A DNA stretch of 39,897 nt. Origin: Saprospiraceae bacterium. Lineage in GTDB: Bacteria > Bacteroidota > Bacteroidia > Chitinophagales > Saprospiraceae. Shown here piece by piece: positions 17,059-27,445 of the stretch (positions are counted from its first letter, which is position 1; each line of letters begins with the position of its first letter). The stretch lies in NCBI GenBank assembly GCA_020436835.1, contig JAGQWZ010000187.1, forward strand, positions 1-39,897. Direction: 5' to 3'. Below the pieces are notes generated by a model. It had not been told where the DNA came from. It was given only the letters and a program-made list of their open reading frames with translations, and ran no database searches. The position numbers and the translations under genes are program-made.

Positions 17059-19647
17059 TTAATAATTTGCTTTCAATTTGACTTTTTCACCGATCGCTGT
17101 GTATACATAATAATTGTAGTATTTCGGAATATACATTTCCGGCAACGGAGAATTATGGTGATCCAATACAATTCCCGGATCCATGGGTGACAAGAGCGGA
17201 TTCGCATTCTTTTCCTTTGATACACCGCCACCGTCAATTTCTAGCGGCACTTCACTCCGTAATGAAAGGATGCCTCCATTTTCAGAATAAATGAGGCCTT
17301 CTTTCAATTTACCTGATTCCCAGGTAAGGTCAACTTCAAATCCTCCTCTGGCTCTAAGTCCCGTCACACTTCCATCTTTCCATTTGGCTGGTAATGCCGG
17401 CAATAGATGGACAAACCCGGCATGTGATTGTAAAAGCATTTCCGCAATACCTGCCGTGGCTCCAAAATTGCCATCGATTTGAAAAGGAGGATGGGCATCA
17501 AACATATTGGGATAACTTCCCGAACCATTTGATTCGGGATCATCCTCCCTCACCAGGTTAATTAATTTTGCTAAAATCTCCAGGGCTTTATCTCCTTCCA
17601 TTAAACGTGCCCATATATTAACTTTCCATCCCATAGACCAACCAGTGGCTTGATCTCCCCGCCGTATTAGTACCTTCTTAACTGCACGACTCAGTTTATG
17701 ATTATCCACCGGATTGATTTGATTGCCGGGATGAAAGCCATATAAATGCGAAAGATGCCGGTGATGTACATCCTGATCCTCAAAGTCAAATTGCCATTCC
17801 TGAAGTTGCCCGTACTTCCCTATTTGATAAGGTAGCAATTTTTCCTTCATTTGCTTTATCTGCCGGGCCAGCGGTTGATCCTCCATTCCTAATAATTCAA
17901 TCGCCTGCAAATAACGATGAAAGCTCTCCCTTATGATCGCCATATCCATTGTGGGTCCCGGACTTTGGGTAGAGGTCAGTCCTTCACCGTATTGAAAAGA
18001 TTGTTCGGGTGAATGACCCACCGGAGTCACCAAATATCCCTGCTCATTCTTTACCAGCCAATCTTTAAAAAATAAAACAGCACCCCGTAAAAGGGGAAAT
18101 ACATTTTCGCTTAAAAACTTTTTATCACCACTGAATAAATAGTGTTCCCAGAGATCGCTCACCAGCCAACCGGCACCCATTGGCCAGAATGAACAGGGAC
18201 AAAGATCAACAGGTCCCGCATTTCGCCAAATGGAAGAGTTGTGGTGAAACACCCATCCCTGACTTCCATACATAGTTTGAGCGACACGTGTACCATCCTC
18301 TGCCCATTCCTGTACTGCTTTAAATAGTGGTTCATGACATTCAGCTAAATTAGTTACCTCCGCAGGCCAATAATTCATCTCCAAATTAATATTGGTTGTA
18401 TAAGCACTGGCCCAGGGAGGAATTAACTGATGATTCCAGATACCCTGTAGATTAAGAGGTTGGCCTCCCACACGGGAACCACTGATCATTAAATATCTTC
18501 CATACTGAAAAAATAAACTTACCAGATTTTCATCTCTGCCCTCTTTATAATTTAGAATTCGCTGATCGGTCGTTAAATCAGGAATCTCTACGGATGGATT
18601 AATACTCAGATCTACCCTTTCAAATAATTGCCGGTAATCAATAATATGTCTGGATTTGATATCATCAAATGTAAATGGAGAAATATTTTCCAGATAGTTT
18701 CTCACTCTGCGGGTAGGCAATGCCTGCCTGGTTGGGCTTTGATCCGGACCAGTAAAACTAGTGGCAGCAGTAAGATAGATTATCAACTGGCTGACATTGG
18801 AGAATTCCAATGTACTATCTGAAAACAATAATTCTCCTCCGCTGTGCTCGACCCGGAACCTTGTCTCAAAATACATTCCCAGACCATCCACTTCATCATG
18901 ATAAAGAATCTGTTTCGCAATAGGTTTACGGGTGCCATCTCTAAAATATATCTCCGGATATTTATGCTGTTCATTATTGGATTCGACTTGTTCAAGTGTG
19001 CGCCTGAGGGCAAATCCCGGAACCTGTGCCCGGATAAATAATTCATCATCACTACCTCCCCGGACCATAGTGGATTTGTGTAAAGTGGAAAAATAAATAG
19101 ACCCATTTAATTGATCCGGACCTTCCGCTGATATTTTCATCACCATGACGTGATCGGGATAGCTGGCGAAAGTTTCGCGTTGATAGTGCGTTTCACCGGA
19201 TTGGTATTGTACTTTATGGATGGCATTGCCAATATCAAGAGACCGGCTATATTCAGATACTTCGCCAGGGTGTTTAAACTCTATCCAAAGGTCACTCATC
19301 GGTTGATAGAGATCCTGAGGACGTCCTAACCAATGTTGTCTAATTAATTCCTGTCCTTCAGCATATTTCCCCTGATTTATGAGACTGATAATTTCAGGGT
19401 AATTTTCCATGATATTAAATCCCTGATATTTTCGATGCGGATCACCGCTATAGAGAGTGGACTCATTTAATTGAACGTGTTCTTTATGAGGATTTCCAAA
19501 GATCATTCCTCCCATGTAGCTATTGCCGACCGGAAGTGCTTCGGTCCATAATTGGGCTGGCTGATCATAGTTAAGGAGCAAATCTCCTCTCTGTGCATGG
19601 AGGGGGAGAATGACGCAACATAAAAAGACATACTTAATGGCTGACAT
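17059..19647 (-). CDS. GH95 family glycosidase (alpha-L-fucosidase/galactosidase)
   Basis: The start is taken as the ATG at 19647 (862 residues), which gives a Sec signal ending near LPLHAQ; a TTG four codons upstream is less likely. The GH95 signature opens the mature protein ([18 protein letters not shown], then [10 protein letters not shown]). The catalytic landmarks of Bifidobacterium AfcA have counterparts: N419-I-N421 in [15 protein letters not shown]548 in SPE, and D725 in [18 protein letters not shown]95 enzymes invert and remove alpha-1,2-L-fucose, or alpha-L-galactose in some Bacteroidota. The product is likely periplasmic. It sits directly upstream of an S1 sulfatase in one transcript, which supports a sulfated fucose- or galactose-bearing substrate. 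Confidence 0.92.
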   Translation of the reverse strand: MSAIKYVFLCCVILPLHAQRGDLLLNYDQPAQLWTEALPVGNSYMGGMIFGNPHKEHVQLNESTLYSGDPHRKYQGFNIMENYPEIISLINQGKYAEGQELIRQHWLGRPQDLYQPMSDLWIEFKHPGEVSEYSRSLDIGNAIHKVQYQSGETHYQRETFASYPDHVMVMKISAEGPDQLNGSIYFSTLHKSTMVRGGSDDELFIRAQVPGFALRRTLEQVESNNEQHKYPEIYFRDGTRKPIAKQILYHDEVDGLGMYFETRFRVEHSGGELLFSDSTLEFSNVSQLIIYLTAATSFTGPDQSPTRQALPTRRVRNYLENISPFTFDDIKSRHIIDYRQLFERVDLSINPSVEIPDLTTDQRILNYKEGRDENLVSLFFQYGRYLMISGSRVGGQPLNLQGIWNHQLIPPWASAYTTNINLEMNYWPAEVTNLAECHEPLFKAVQEWAEDGTRVAQTMYGSQGWVFHHNSSIWRNAGPVDLCPCSFWPMGAGWLVSDLWEHYLFSGDKKFLSENVFPLLRGAVLFFKDWLVKNEQGYLVTPVGHSPEQSFQYGEGLTSTQSPGPTMDMAIIRESFHRYLQAIELLGMEDQPLARQIKQMKEKLLPYQIGKYGQLQEWQFDFEDQDVHHRHLSHLYGFHPGNQINPVDNHKLSRAVKKVLIRRGDQATGWSMGWKVNIWARLMEGDKALEILAKLINLVREDDPESNGSGSYPNMFDAHPPFQIDGNFGATAGIAEMLLQSHAGFVHLLPALPAKWKDGSVTGLRARGGFEVDLTWESGKLKEGLIYSENGGILSLRSEVPLEIDGGGVSKEKNANPLLSPMDPGIVLDHHNSPLPEMYIPKYYNYYVYTAIGEKVKLKANY

Positions 19648-19659
19648 CGTAAATAACAA

Positions 19660-19895
19660 ACAGTTGAATTCTAAATCTACTAATTATAGTCTAAAGAAAC
19701 CGTCCTGGAGATCTGGTCCACGAGAATGCGGAAATCATCCGCTTACCCCTGAAGCGGTAAATCTTCGCTTTCCGACAAGACGTGAGGAAGGAAGATACTG
19801 CGCTGTATCAGCATCAAAGAAAGAATCTTGAATGATGAGGAAAGGGGGTAGAATCACGCAATTCAAATTGACTGTAGCTGGATAATGTGTTTAAT
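19660..19895. other. Spacer between sulfatase and GH95 gene, with hairpin
   Basis: This 236-base gap on the minus strand precedes the GH95-sulfatase pair. It holds an inverted repeat CCGCTT (19739-19744) / AAGCGG (19752-19757) with a 7-base loop and no T tract. A separate promoter for the GH95 pair is likely given the length, but none can be identified by eye. A plus-strand frame here has no protein-like character. Confidence 0.35.
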
Positions 19896-21617
19896 TCACT
19901 TAGAAGGACGGGGTACCGCCCCTACTCTTTTTGCCCAGTCCATCCACATGGTGGCCATTTTGTTTACTATTTCGGGATGTAATTGAGCGATGTCCTTCAC
20001 TTCCGTGCGGTCATTTTCCATGTCAAAAAGTTCCCAATTGACGACTTCTAATTTGGCCGTTTGATCCCAAACAAAAGCATGTTTCTTACTGGCTTTGGAA
20101 ACCAGTTTCCATTTTCCCATGCGGACGGCACGATTGCCTTCATGTTCCCAATAAATCGCCTCTCTACCCAAAGGTTGGTCCGCAAACGCAGGCATCAAAC
20201 TACGTCCTTCCATGGGGATGATCTCATGATCATTATATTTTGTTGGATAGTGTGCACCGGCAACATCTATACAGGTTGTCATAATATCTATCAAATGAGC
20301 TGGTTCTGAGCGGAATTCTCCCTTGGCAGTAATTTTCGCCGGCCAATGAACGATAAGTGGAGTGGAAATGCCACCCTCATGCACCCAATGTTTGTATTCC
20401 CGAAATGGAGTATTGCTTGCATTTGCCCAATTTAATCCATAGGCAGTATACCCATCCGCGGGTCCGGGCCAACCTGCTTTCATTACTTTGACCGGTTTTC
20501 CATCCCGGGTGATCCTGGGTATCATCCGGGTTTGGATTTCACCGGGTTGCATCGGGGTCTGATCCGGATTTGCCTGCTGCACCCAGCTAAGTTCTTCAGC
20601 ACAGGCTCCGTTATCCTGGAGAAATAAGATAAGCGTGTTCTCCAGTTGACCCTGGTCTCTTAGCGTTTCTACTAGCTGCCCAATGCCAGCATCCATGAGC
20701 TCGATCATCGCGGCGTACGTCTCCATATTAGCGAGCTCCCAATCCCGATCGGGTACTTCATCTGTCCAGGCTGATACAAATGAATCTCTCGGAGTCATTT
20801 GCCAATTTGAATCGATCAATCCCATCTTTATCATCCGCTCATACCGGTTTTGCCTCAGCACATCCCAACCCTGGTCATAACTTCCTTTGTATTTAGCGAC
20901 CGCTTCAGCCGGTGCGTGCATCGGCCAGTGAGCGGCGGTATAGGCCAGATACAAAAAGAAGGGATTATCCGTGTCATGTTCCTCAATGCATTGGACAGCA
21001 TAATCGGTAAAGTCGGTCGTACAGTAAAATCCCTCACGCGGTGCCACATACTCATTGTCTTCTACCAGGGAGTGGGGATCATAAAAGCTGCCGGCACCGG
21101 ATATCATGCCAAAGAATTTGTCGAATCCGCGTTGCCGGGGCCAATTATGTTTATCCGGATTTTCGATCACGAATGGAGTGACATGCCACTTACCGGACAT
21201 ATAAGTGGAATAGCCATTCAATTTTAGAGCTTCGGCGATCGTGACAGCATTAAAACTCAGGTCGCCCTGGTAGGCCGGGGTACCCCGGTCCGAAACCATG
21301 TGACCTACACCAGCTTGCTGAGGATACAAACCAGTCATTAGTGATGCCCGGGTTGGGCAACATCTGGCGGTATTATAAAACTGCGTAAATCGCAGACCAT
21401 TGGCTGCAAGTGCATCAAGATTGGGTGTACTGATTTCACCGCCATAGCATCCAATATCAGAATAACCCATATCATCACTCATGATAAGAATGATATTAGG
21501 TTTGGCAGCACTGTTATCATTATTTAATGAGTCAGCACAGCCCGAGAAAAACAATGCGGCAAGCATGGGGAGATAAAAAATATTTGACCACGGTCGATCT
21601 GGTATTCTGTAAAACAT
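19896..21617 (-). CDS. S1-family sulfatase, S1_4-type arylsulfatase
   Basis: This 573-residue protein has a likely lipoprotein signal (hydrophobic stretch ending FFSGC, Cys27) and the formylglycine motif C86-C-P-T-R90 in ARCCPTRASLMTG. Other landmarks are the metal pair in IMSDDMGYSDIG, LQDNGACAEEL and KHWVHEGGISTPLIVHWPA. This arrangement is typical of the S1_4 arylsulfatase group, large secreted enzymes abundant in marine Bacteroidota and Planctomycetes. It should cleave sulfate from a glycan or aryl ester. It lies 147 bases after the PhoD-like gene and 236 bases before GH95, all on one strand. Confidence 0.92.
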   Translation of the reverse strand: MFYRIPDRPWSNIFYLPMLAALFFSGCADSLNNDNSAAKPNIILIMSDDMGYSDIGCYGGEISTPNLDALAANGLRFTQFYNTARCCPTRASLMTGLYPQQAGVGHMVSDRGTPAYQGDLSFNAVTIAEALKLNGYSTYMSGKWHVTPFVIENPDKHNWPRQRGFDKFFGMISGAGSFYDPHSLVEDNEYVAPREGFYCTTDFTDYAVQCIEEHDTDNPFFLYLAYTAAHWPMHAPAEAVAKYKGSYDQGWDVLRQNRYERMIKMGLIDSNWQMTPRDSFVSAWTDEVPDRDWELANMETYAAMIELMDAGIGQLVETLRDQGQLENTLILFLQDNGACAEELSWVQQANPDQTPMQPGEIQTRMIPRITRDGKPVKVMKAGWPGPADGYTAYGLNWANASNTPFREYKHWVHEGGISTPLIVHWPAKITAKGEFRSEPAHLIDIMTTCIDVAGAHYPTKYNDHEIIPMEGRSLMPAFADQPLGREAIYWEHEGNRAVRMGKWKLVSKASKKHAFVWDQTAKLEVVNWELFDMENDRTEVKDIAQLHPEIVNKMATMWMDWAKRVGAVPRPSK

Positions 21618-21764
21618 ATTGATTATTTAATTTCTCTTAAAATCGGATTTTCCACCTTTTTTAGATCTTGGAGAAATGGGGAGAGAGGGTCAAATTACTA
21701 TTCTTCGTAAACCTCATAGATCTTTGCTCACCTCAAAGGAGAATGACTCCAGGAAAATAAGAGA

Positions 21765-23243
21765 TCAATTTGCTGGCAAGAATTCTTCTTCATGCACTAT
21801 ATTTCCATCCACGTCATAATGCCGGAAAATCAAAATAGGATTGGAACCGGTATTATTCACTTCACCATATAAAAATCCTCCCTTAACCCGGAGAAAACGA
21901 TGTTGAGGCCGTTCATCCTCTTGCTTCCAACCACCGGCATGTTCATCTGAACCGGCTCCCGCACTAAACTCCCATAAATTGGATCCGGGCGGATGGGTAA
22001 CATATTGCCAATGTCGATCCCCGACACAGATAAAAATATTTTTCTGCTGGTTGAGAAACTCTCTAATTTGATTTGCCTCGTAGGAAAAATTACTATTAGA
22101 ATAATTATCAGCTTTGGTATCGCGGTCCGGACCCAAAATAGGGGTTGAAGAAAATAGTACTTTATAAATTGCATCGGATTGGGTCATTGTGTTGAAAAAC
22201 CATTCTTTCTGTTCTTTGCCCCAAATTGTTTTTTCCGGCCCATCATCATCGGTATTTTTACTGCGGAAATTTCGACCTTCTACGATCCAAATCTGAAGAT
22301 CCTTGCCCCAGCGAATGGTTTTGTAAGGTAATTCCCGGGCAGGAAATTGCTGATCAAAGATTTCCAATCCCCGGGCAAAAGTGACCGGACCATAGGTCAT
22401 GCCGGGGAAGGCGTCGTCAGACAAAACATCATGATCATCTTTCATGAAATAAGTGGTGTGTTGTGACCAAAATTGCCGTTGCCAGGGCAATGCAAACAGT
22501 CGATCCCACTTAAAAAGCATCAGTTCCTCGGAGATAGCATATGGATCCGGTTTATCATAATATTCAATATCGCCGGTGTGTACATAAAAATCAGGATTTA
22601 GCCTTTCCATCGAAGGATAGATTTTATGGCCATTATCCGGGTCATCCCGCCGGATATAGTCGTGACAGGTCACCGTGCAAAAACGAATAGAGGCAGATTG
22701 GTCCGGAGCCGGAGGGGTCATAAAATTGCCCATTATGGTATCGGAGGGATTCGATTCCGGATTTGCCCTGGCAAGTAATGTGATATTATATACCGTACCT
22801 GGATTTAGATCCTCCAACTTCCATTGAAGAGTATAGTTCCGGGTAACGTCGACCGGTTGCCACTCTGTCGCCTTTTGCTCGCTGGCCTGGTCCCCTGGAA
22901 AATATATCAACTTTACTTCACCAGCCGCTCCCGGACAGGCCCCCTCCATATCGTCGATTGTCAGCCCGGCTGGGATCTGCGCATTATGGATCGAATCAAT
23001 ATTGGTACTTTTTCGCAGTATCTGATGTTGTTCACCGGATAGTGAGATGAAGGGAGAGCCTTCCCAATTTCCTTCGGGATTTTTCGTGAGACGGGTCCAG
23101 ATCACTACAGAATGCTGATCTGCCCAACCATTGTGAAATCCATTGCCAAAATAAGGGCCTTGAGTTACTTGTTTTTCCGGTCCGGCACAAAAAAGAAATG
23201 AAATGCAAAAAATCAATATTGAAATCAGGGGCAGATATTTCAT
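21765..23243 (-). CDS. PhoD-like alkaline phosphatase/phosphodiesterase
   Basis: I take the ATG at 23243 (492 residues); the longer frame uses a TTG. A Sec-type hydrophobic leader (YLPLISILIFCISFLFC) replaces the Tat leader usual for PhoD. An N-terminal beta domain (about 27-180) with HSVVIWTRL precedes the calcineurin-like domain. Metal-site landmarks match PhoD: C193 in VTCHD, D225 and Y228 in HTGDIEYYD, the K-D-D-H-D segment at 268-272, and GDRHWQY near the end. PhoD enzymes use Fe3+ and Ca2+ and cleave phosphomono- or diesters outside the cytoplasm. It may release phosphate from the same substrate the sulfatases treat. It lies 64 bases after the MadM gene. Confidence 0.88.
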   Translation of the reverse strand: MKYLPLISILIFCISFLFCAGPEKQVTQGPYFGNGFHNGWADQHSVVIWTRLTKNPEGNWEGSPFISLSGEQHQILRKSTNIDSIHNAQIPAGLTIDDMEGACPGAAGEVKLIYFPGDQASEQKATEWQPVDVTRNYTLQWKLEDLNPGTVYNITLLARANPESNPSDTIMGNFMTPPAPDQSASIRFCTVTCHDYIRRDDPDNGHKIYPSMERLNPDFYVHTGDIEYYDKPDPYAISEELMLFKWDRLFALPWQRQFWSQHTTYFMKDDHDVLSDDAFPGMTYGPVTFARGLEIFDQQFPARELPYKTIRWGKDLQIWIVEGRNFRSKNTDDDGPEKTIWGKEQKEWFFNTMTQSDAIYKVLFSSTPILGPDRDTKADNYSNSNFSYEANQIREFLNQQKNIFICVGDRHWQYVTHPPGSNLWEFSAGAGSDEHAGGWKQEDERPQHRFLRVKGGFLYGEVNNTGSNPILIFRHYDVDGNIVHEEEFLPAN

Positions 23244-23307
23244 ATTCTGAGTTTGAATCAAATTACGAAAATCAAAAATGATGAAATAAGGCTTGACAAT
23301 CTACATT

Positions 23308-24057
23308 TTAATTAAAAAAACCATTAACTAAAAAATAAAATATCGAGGGACAAAGTAAACATCCGAGACCGGTATAGAAAGTCGCGGTCATCGCTCCATA
23401 AGGGACCAGTTTTGGGTCGGTAGCGGCCAGTCCGGCGGTAACCCCGCTGGTGGTACCGATCAATCCGCCAAATACCACGGCAGAATGCGGATTATCCAGT
23501 CCAATCCATTTGGCAATCATCGGAGTGCCAATTGTGGCCACGAGGGTCTTAACCACTCCGGTGGCAATGCTGATAGCAATGATCTCCGAGCTGGCTCCCA
23601 GGGCTCCACCGGTCACCGGTCCGACAATGTAGGTGCAGGCACCGGCGCCAATAGTGGTGAGACTTACGGGATCCGTATATCCCATGAAGAATGCAATCAG
23701 CACACCCAGAAAGAAAGAGAAAGTCACACCAGTCAAAAGAGAAACAGTACCGGCTAAACCTGCCTTCCTGATCGTATCCAGGTCGGCACCCATGGCCGTA
23801 GCCACCACTGAAAAATCACGAAACATAGATCCTCCCATCACCGCCATACCGGCAAAAAGTGGAATATCCGCAATGCCTTTCTTACCGCCAAAAAGAGCCA
23901 GCCCCAGGCCGGCTAAAACGGCGATCGCCACCCCCGGTATCTTATTCCGCGTGAGCTGTTTGGAAGCCCAAAATGAAAGCCACATGATCACTCCAACTAT
24001 CAGGAAAGCGAATAACAGACCATTTTTATCCACTAAATTCTCAAGAATCCTGATCAT
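23308..24057 (-). CDS. madM: Malonate transporter subunit MadM
   Basis: This is the larger subunit of the sodium-dependent malonate transporter. I choose the ATG at 24057 (249 residues), which overlaps the madL gene by 17 bases; a TTG 9 bases upstream opens a longer frame. About eight hydrophobic helices are visible. Diagnostic strings are FAGMAVMGGSMFRDFSVVAT, AGACTYIVGPVTGGALGASS and VVFGGLIGTTSGVTAGLAAT, Gly-rich segments seen in MadM. In Malonomonas, MadL and MadM together import malonate with Na+. Here they follow a MatB-like synthetase gene rather than the Mad decarboxylase genes. Confidence 0.9.
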   Translation of the reverse strand: MIRILENLVDKNGLLFAFLIVGVIMWLSFWASKQLTRNKIPGVAIAVLAGLGLALFGGKKGIADIPLFAGMAVMGGSMFRDFSVVATAMGADLDTIRKAGLAGTVSLLTGVTFSFFLGVLIAFFMGYTDPVSLTTIGAGACTYIVGPVTGGALGASSEIIAISIATGVVKTLVATIGTPMIAKWIGLDNPHSAVVFGGLIGTTSGVTAGLAATDPKLVPYGAMTATFYTGLGCLLCPSIFYFLVNGFFN

Positions 24058-24409
24058 GCTTTCCAATCTTAGAAATTACCGGCACCAAAAAAAATCCCGA
24101 AATCGTGATCACCACACCGATCACGACCGCAATGGGACCACCCGAAATAGCCGCTTTGACATTCTGAGTCGCCGCCATCGCGACAATGATGGGGAGGTAC
24201 ATAAAACTCCAGAATAAAATACCCTGATTGGTTGGTTCTTTGAGCCAACCTTTATTCTTTAAATATAAGTTGATCAACATCAATAAAAGCATAGCAAACC
24301 CAACACCACCCACGTCGCCATCAATACCAATTAAATGCCCTAGTAAACCACCGATCATCTTGCCGAATAAAAAGCAAAATGCCAAAAGGGCTACTCCATA
24401 GATAATCAT
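24041..24409 (-). CDS. madL: Malonate transporter subunit MadL
   Basis: This is the small membrane subunit paired with MadM. It is 122 residues with four membrane helices; the N-terminus IIYGVALLAFCFLFGKMIGG and the segment GIDGDVGGVGFAMLLLM are characteristic of MadL. The ATG overlaps the stop of the malonyl-CoA synthetase gene by 4 bases (ATGA) and its own end overlaps madM, which implies tight translational coupling of the three genes. Together with MadM it should import malonate across the inner membrane. Confidence 0.9.
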   Translation of the reverse strand: MIIYGVALLAFCFLFGKMIGGLLGHLIGIDGDVGGVGFAMLLLMLINLYLKNKGWLKEPTNQGILFWSFMYLPIIVAMAATQNVKAAISGGPIAVVIGVVITISGFFLVPVISKIGKHDQDS

Positions 24410-25887
24410 AATTCAGACATTATCTTTTGTAATTCTTTCTTTGTGACTTTTCCCATTACATTGCGGGGCAGATCATTCTGAACCATATATTTTCGAGGTA
24501 TTTTATAATTCGGTAATTTATCACTGAGCCACTCTTTCAGATCCGGCAGTTCGTGGCATCCCTCCTTCAAAATAATGCTGGCGGCAACAATCTCTCCCCA
24601 TTCCTCGTCAGGGATACCCACCACTCCGCAATCTTTGACCCCGGGGTGTTTGCGAAGTATTTCTTCTATTTCCAGGGCAGATATTTTATATCCGCCGGAC
24701 TTAATAATATCCACGGAATTCCGGCCCAGAATCCGGTAACTCCCTTCTTCCAAAACAGCAATATCGCCACTTTTAAACCAACCATCCACAAACGATTCGG
24801 CAGTTGCTTCCGGCTTTCTCCAATACTCTCTGAATACATTCGAACCCCGGATTTGAATTTCTCCAGGCGTACCTTCCTCTACCGGACCTCCTTCTTCATC
24901 CACCAGACGAATATCTACTCCCGGCAACGGTTCTCCAATATAGCCAGGCTTTCGTTTTCCACGATAAGGATTACTGATAGCCATACCCATTTCGGTCATC
25001 CCATATCGCTCCAGCAAAATATGGCCGCTTATCTCCCGCCATTTTTCCAGGGTGGAAACAGGCAGTGCAGCCGAACCGGAAACCATGAGTCTGAAAGCAC
25101 CTAGTTTTCCGGAAATCTCCTTCTGCTCTGAATCCGGTAGCTGATTAAAAAACGCGATTAATTTATAGTAAATAGTAGGTACCGCCATAAACAAATTGAC
25201 CTCCCCTTTTTTAAACACTTCGAATATTTGCGCCGGATCAAATTTAGGTAAGAATTCGCAGCAGGCTCCACTCCAGAGAGCACAACAGAGAATATTTACA
25301 ATTCCGTGCACATGATGTAATGGCAATATATTCAAGATGTGATCTTCTTCACTCCATTCCCAGAAGGTCACTAGTGATCGGATCTGGGCTTCTATATTTG
25401 TATGGCTCGTCACTACCCCTTTTGGATGGCCGGTTGTACCGCTGGTGTATAATATCATGGCCCTGCGTTCAACCGATATATCGGGAAGCCGTCCTTTTTC
25501 CACCCCAATTTGGGCGATGGGCAGGGATCGAATTGTAAAATCAGAAAACAAGGGGCTGATCAAATCGCGATAGACATCTGAAAAAATGACTGCTTCGGCA
25601 GACGTATCTTCGATCACATATTTAATGGATGCATATGGATGTTTGATACATAAGGGAATGGCAATACCACCTGCCCGCCAAATACCCCATTGGATGGCCA
25701 CGTAGTCAAACCCAGGATCTACGATAAACGCGATTCGGGCTTCCTCCAGATCTTCCCTGCCTTGAAGCAGGGTCCAGGCAATCTGGGCAGAGCGATCAAG
25801 TAATTGGCCATAGGAATAGTCCTTATTGCCACTCCTGACAGCAACGCGACTGGTAAATTGAGAAGCACTATTTATTAATGGGATCAT
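24406..25887 (-). CDS. matB: Malonyl-CoA synthetase (MatB-like)
   Basis: This 493-residue ANL-superfamily ligase activates a carboxylate as acyl-AMP and then forms the CoA thioester. The ATP loop is YTSGTTGHPKGVV (147-159), the A5 motif RYGMTE (294-299), D375 and R389 hold the ribose and hinge, and the C-terminal catalytic Lys is K480 in NVMGK. The string LPLHHVHGIVN after the P-loop is typical of malonyl-CoA synthetases (MatB, ACSF3/AAE13 type), as is RYGMTEMGMAISNP. With MadL and MadM directly downstream and overlapping, malonate is the obvious substrate; methylmalonate is possible as a side activity. It is cytoplasmic. A malonyl-CoA decarboxylase (MatA) is not in the window. Confidence 0.88.
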   Translation of the reverse strand: MIPLINSASQFTSRVAVRSGNKDYSYGQLLDRSAQIAWTLLQGREDLEEARIAFIVDPGFDYVAIQWGIWRAGGIAIPLCIKHPYASIKYVIEDTSAEAVIFSDVYRDLISPLFSDFTIRSLPIAQIGVEKGRLPDISVERRAMILYTSGTTGHPKGVVTSHTNIEAQIRSLVTFWEWSEEDHILNILPLHHVHGIVNILCCALWSGACCEFLPKFDPAQIFEVFKKGEVNLFMAVPTIYYKLIAFFNQLPDSEQKEISGKLGAFRLMVSGSAALPVSTLEKWREISGHILLERYGMTEMGMAISNPYRGKRKPGYIGEPLPGVDIRLVDEEGGPVEEGTPGEIQIRGSNVFREYWRKPEATAESFVDGWFKSGDIAVLEEGSYRILGRNSVDIIKSGGYKISALEIEEILRKHPGVKDCGVVGIPDEEWGEIVAASIILKEGCHELPDLKEWLSDKLPNYKIPRKYMVQNDLPRNVMGKVTKKELQKIMSEL

Positions 25888-26004
25888 CCCTGTTATAATT
25901 TTAGCGTAGCGGAAATCAACAGTTTAAAGTAGTCTTTTTAGACAATTAATGAGATATCCTTAATGGTGAAATCGGATATTTAACGAGAGATAAATTGACT
26001 TCTG

Positions 26005-27273
26005 TTAGCGGGCGATCAATTCTGGGATCCGTTGCACTCGTTGTGAATAAGTGTCCTGAATTTTGTCATTGGTCTTTTTTACCATTCCTTTCGCATCCGG
26101 ATAAGACTCAACCATCTGCATCAAAGAATTACTAATATCCATTCCGGACCTTTCCTCTATTTCAAATACCCAATCGCTAAGTCCCAGATCATAATACATC
26201 TGGCCTTTGATGGTGTCTGTAGGTTGTCGAACATAAAAAGCAGGAGTTCCATTAGCCAGGGCGATAATGGGGGAATGGCATTCACAACTGATTATAGTGT
26301 GGGCTCGGCGATAAATGGAAGCCGCTTCCCCCGGCATCCAGTACCCTCTTTTTACTATGTGAGGTTTTATTTGCTCCGGCAGGGGATTGATCAACAATTC
26401 ATCCATTATATCCACCTGATAGGTCATCTCCGGGCAAACAAGTACCTTTTGACCGGTCTTTTCCACCCAGGAGATCATGGCCATGCGCAACTTTGCGTGG
26501 TCCCTTTCTTTCGTCTCGGCATTGACACGCTCTACCATTTCGATATGTTCCTTCGTCCAGTTGACTTTCCTTAGTTTATGATAGGGCGTAAATCTCAGAC
26601 GAGGGATCACACAAATGAATTTTCCCTCCTCAAGTTGATTGATTCTTAAAAATTCCGTTGCTTTTTCCTCATCCACCAGATTGAGATAAAAAGTCGCATC
26701 CGGAGCAAATTGAATATGTTCACCTTTCAGGCCTTTCTTTTCAAGGACCTTGAGTGAGGCGGTCTCGCGGGTATAGATGAAAGAGGCCTTTGACAAGAGA
26801 CGTCGCAGTGCTTCATCAATGTCCTGTATGGTCACACCGAAGATGCCATAGGGTTTGTCTGAATAGTCTGACCAGGCTTTGAGATTATCTCTACCGACCA
26901 CGGACGGACCGGAACCATGAATGAGAATATCTGCCCACCTAAATTTTTCAATAATCTCCGGATTATCTACTTTACCTGCCGAGTCTACCGCCCCGTATAC
27001 AATATTCACCTTGGGGAATGCTGATTTTATTAGATTTCCTACTTCGACACCGGCACTTTTTTTCCACAGGACAATTTCAGCCTTTGGTAAAAAACTCTGA
27101 AGAATATGTAACAGACCAGGGGTGTGAGCGATATCCCCAATATTGATATCCTGCCATCCGGAAACCACAAGGATCTTTAATTCTTCTTTATTTTTCAGTA
27201 ACTCCAGATTTGAAACCAAGGACATACCGGCTACATAGTGGCCTGTCTTTTTAAGAAATTCTCTCCTTATCAT
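26005..27273 (-). CDS. Polysaccharide pyruvyl-transferase family protein with Tat-type leader
   Basis: This 422-residue protein has a GT-B-like polysaccharide pyruvyl-transferase domain: ILVVSGWQDINIGD near the start, ILIHGSGPSVVG, YGIFGVTIQDIDEAL, IYTRETASLKVL and the late CECHSPIIALANGTPAF. Family members usually transfer pyruvate from phosphoenolpyruvate to make ketals on surface glycans. Oddly, the N-terminus is IRREFLKKTG, which fits the twin-arginine export pattern R-R-x-F-L-K followed by a modest hydrophobic stretch. Export would separate the enzyme from its cytoplasmic PEP donor, so either the leader is retained as an anchor or the reaction differs. It lies upstream of the malonate operon on the same strand, with 117 bases between. 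Confidence 0.8.
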   Translation of the reverse strand: MIRREFLKKTGHYVAGMSLVSNLELLKNKEELKILVVSGWQDINIGDIAHTPGLLHILQSFLPKAEIVLWKKSAGVEVGNLIKSAFPKVNIVYGAVDSAGKVDNPEIIEKFRWADILIHGSGPSVVGRDNLKAWSDYSDKPYGIFGVTIQDIDEALRRLLSKASFIYTRETASLKVLEKKGLKGEHIQFAPDATFYLNLVDEEKATEFLRINQLEEGKFICVIPRLRFTPYHKLRKVNWTKEHIEMVERVNAETKERDHAKLRMAMISWVEKTGQKVLVCPEMTYQVDIMDELLINPLPEQIKPHIVKRGYWMPGEAASIYRRAHTIISCECHSPIIALANGTPAFYVRQPTDTIKGQMYYDLGLSDWVFEIEERSGMDISNSLMQMVESYPDAKGMVKKTNDKIQDTYSQRVQRIPELIAR

Positions 27274-27445
27274 ATGAAATACCTAAAAATTAAAATCAAA
27301 CTGGGAAATAAATTGCCAGGAATAAGTCATTTCATTCTTAGACAATGCTCCTCCTTTTAAGCGCTGGTTATTTTTTTATTGCCAGTCAAATTGCAGCAAT
27401 TACAGTTTCAAAAATAATGAAGAGGAAATAAAAACAGTAGCGTTT

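Noticed and set aside
19610..19831. 73-residue plus-strand frame between the GH95 gene and a sulfatase gene.
   Set aside because: Its start lies inside the GH95 signal-peptide region and the composition is not that of a protein; treated as spacer.
23633..24217. 194-residue plus-strand frame opposite madL/madM.
   Set aside because: Antisense shadow of the Gly/Ala/Val-rich transporter codons; the minus-strand genes are clearly real.
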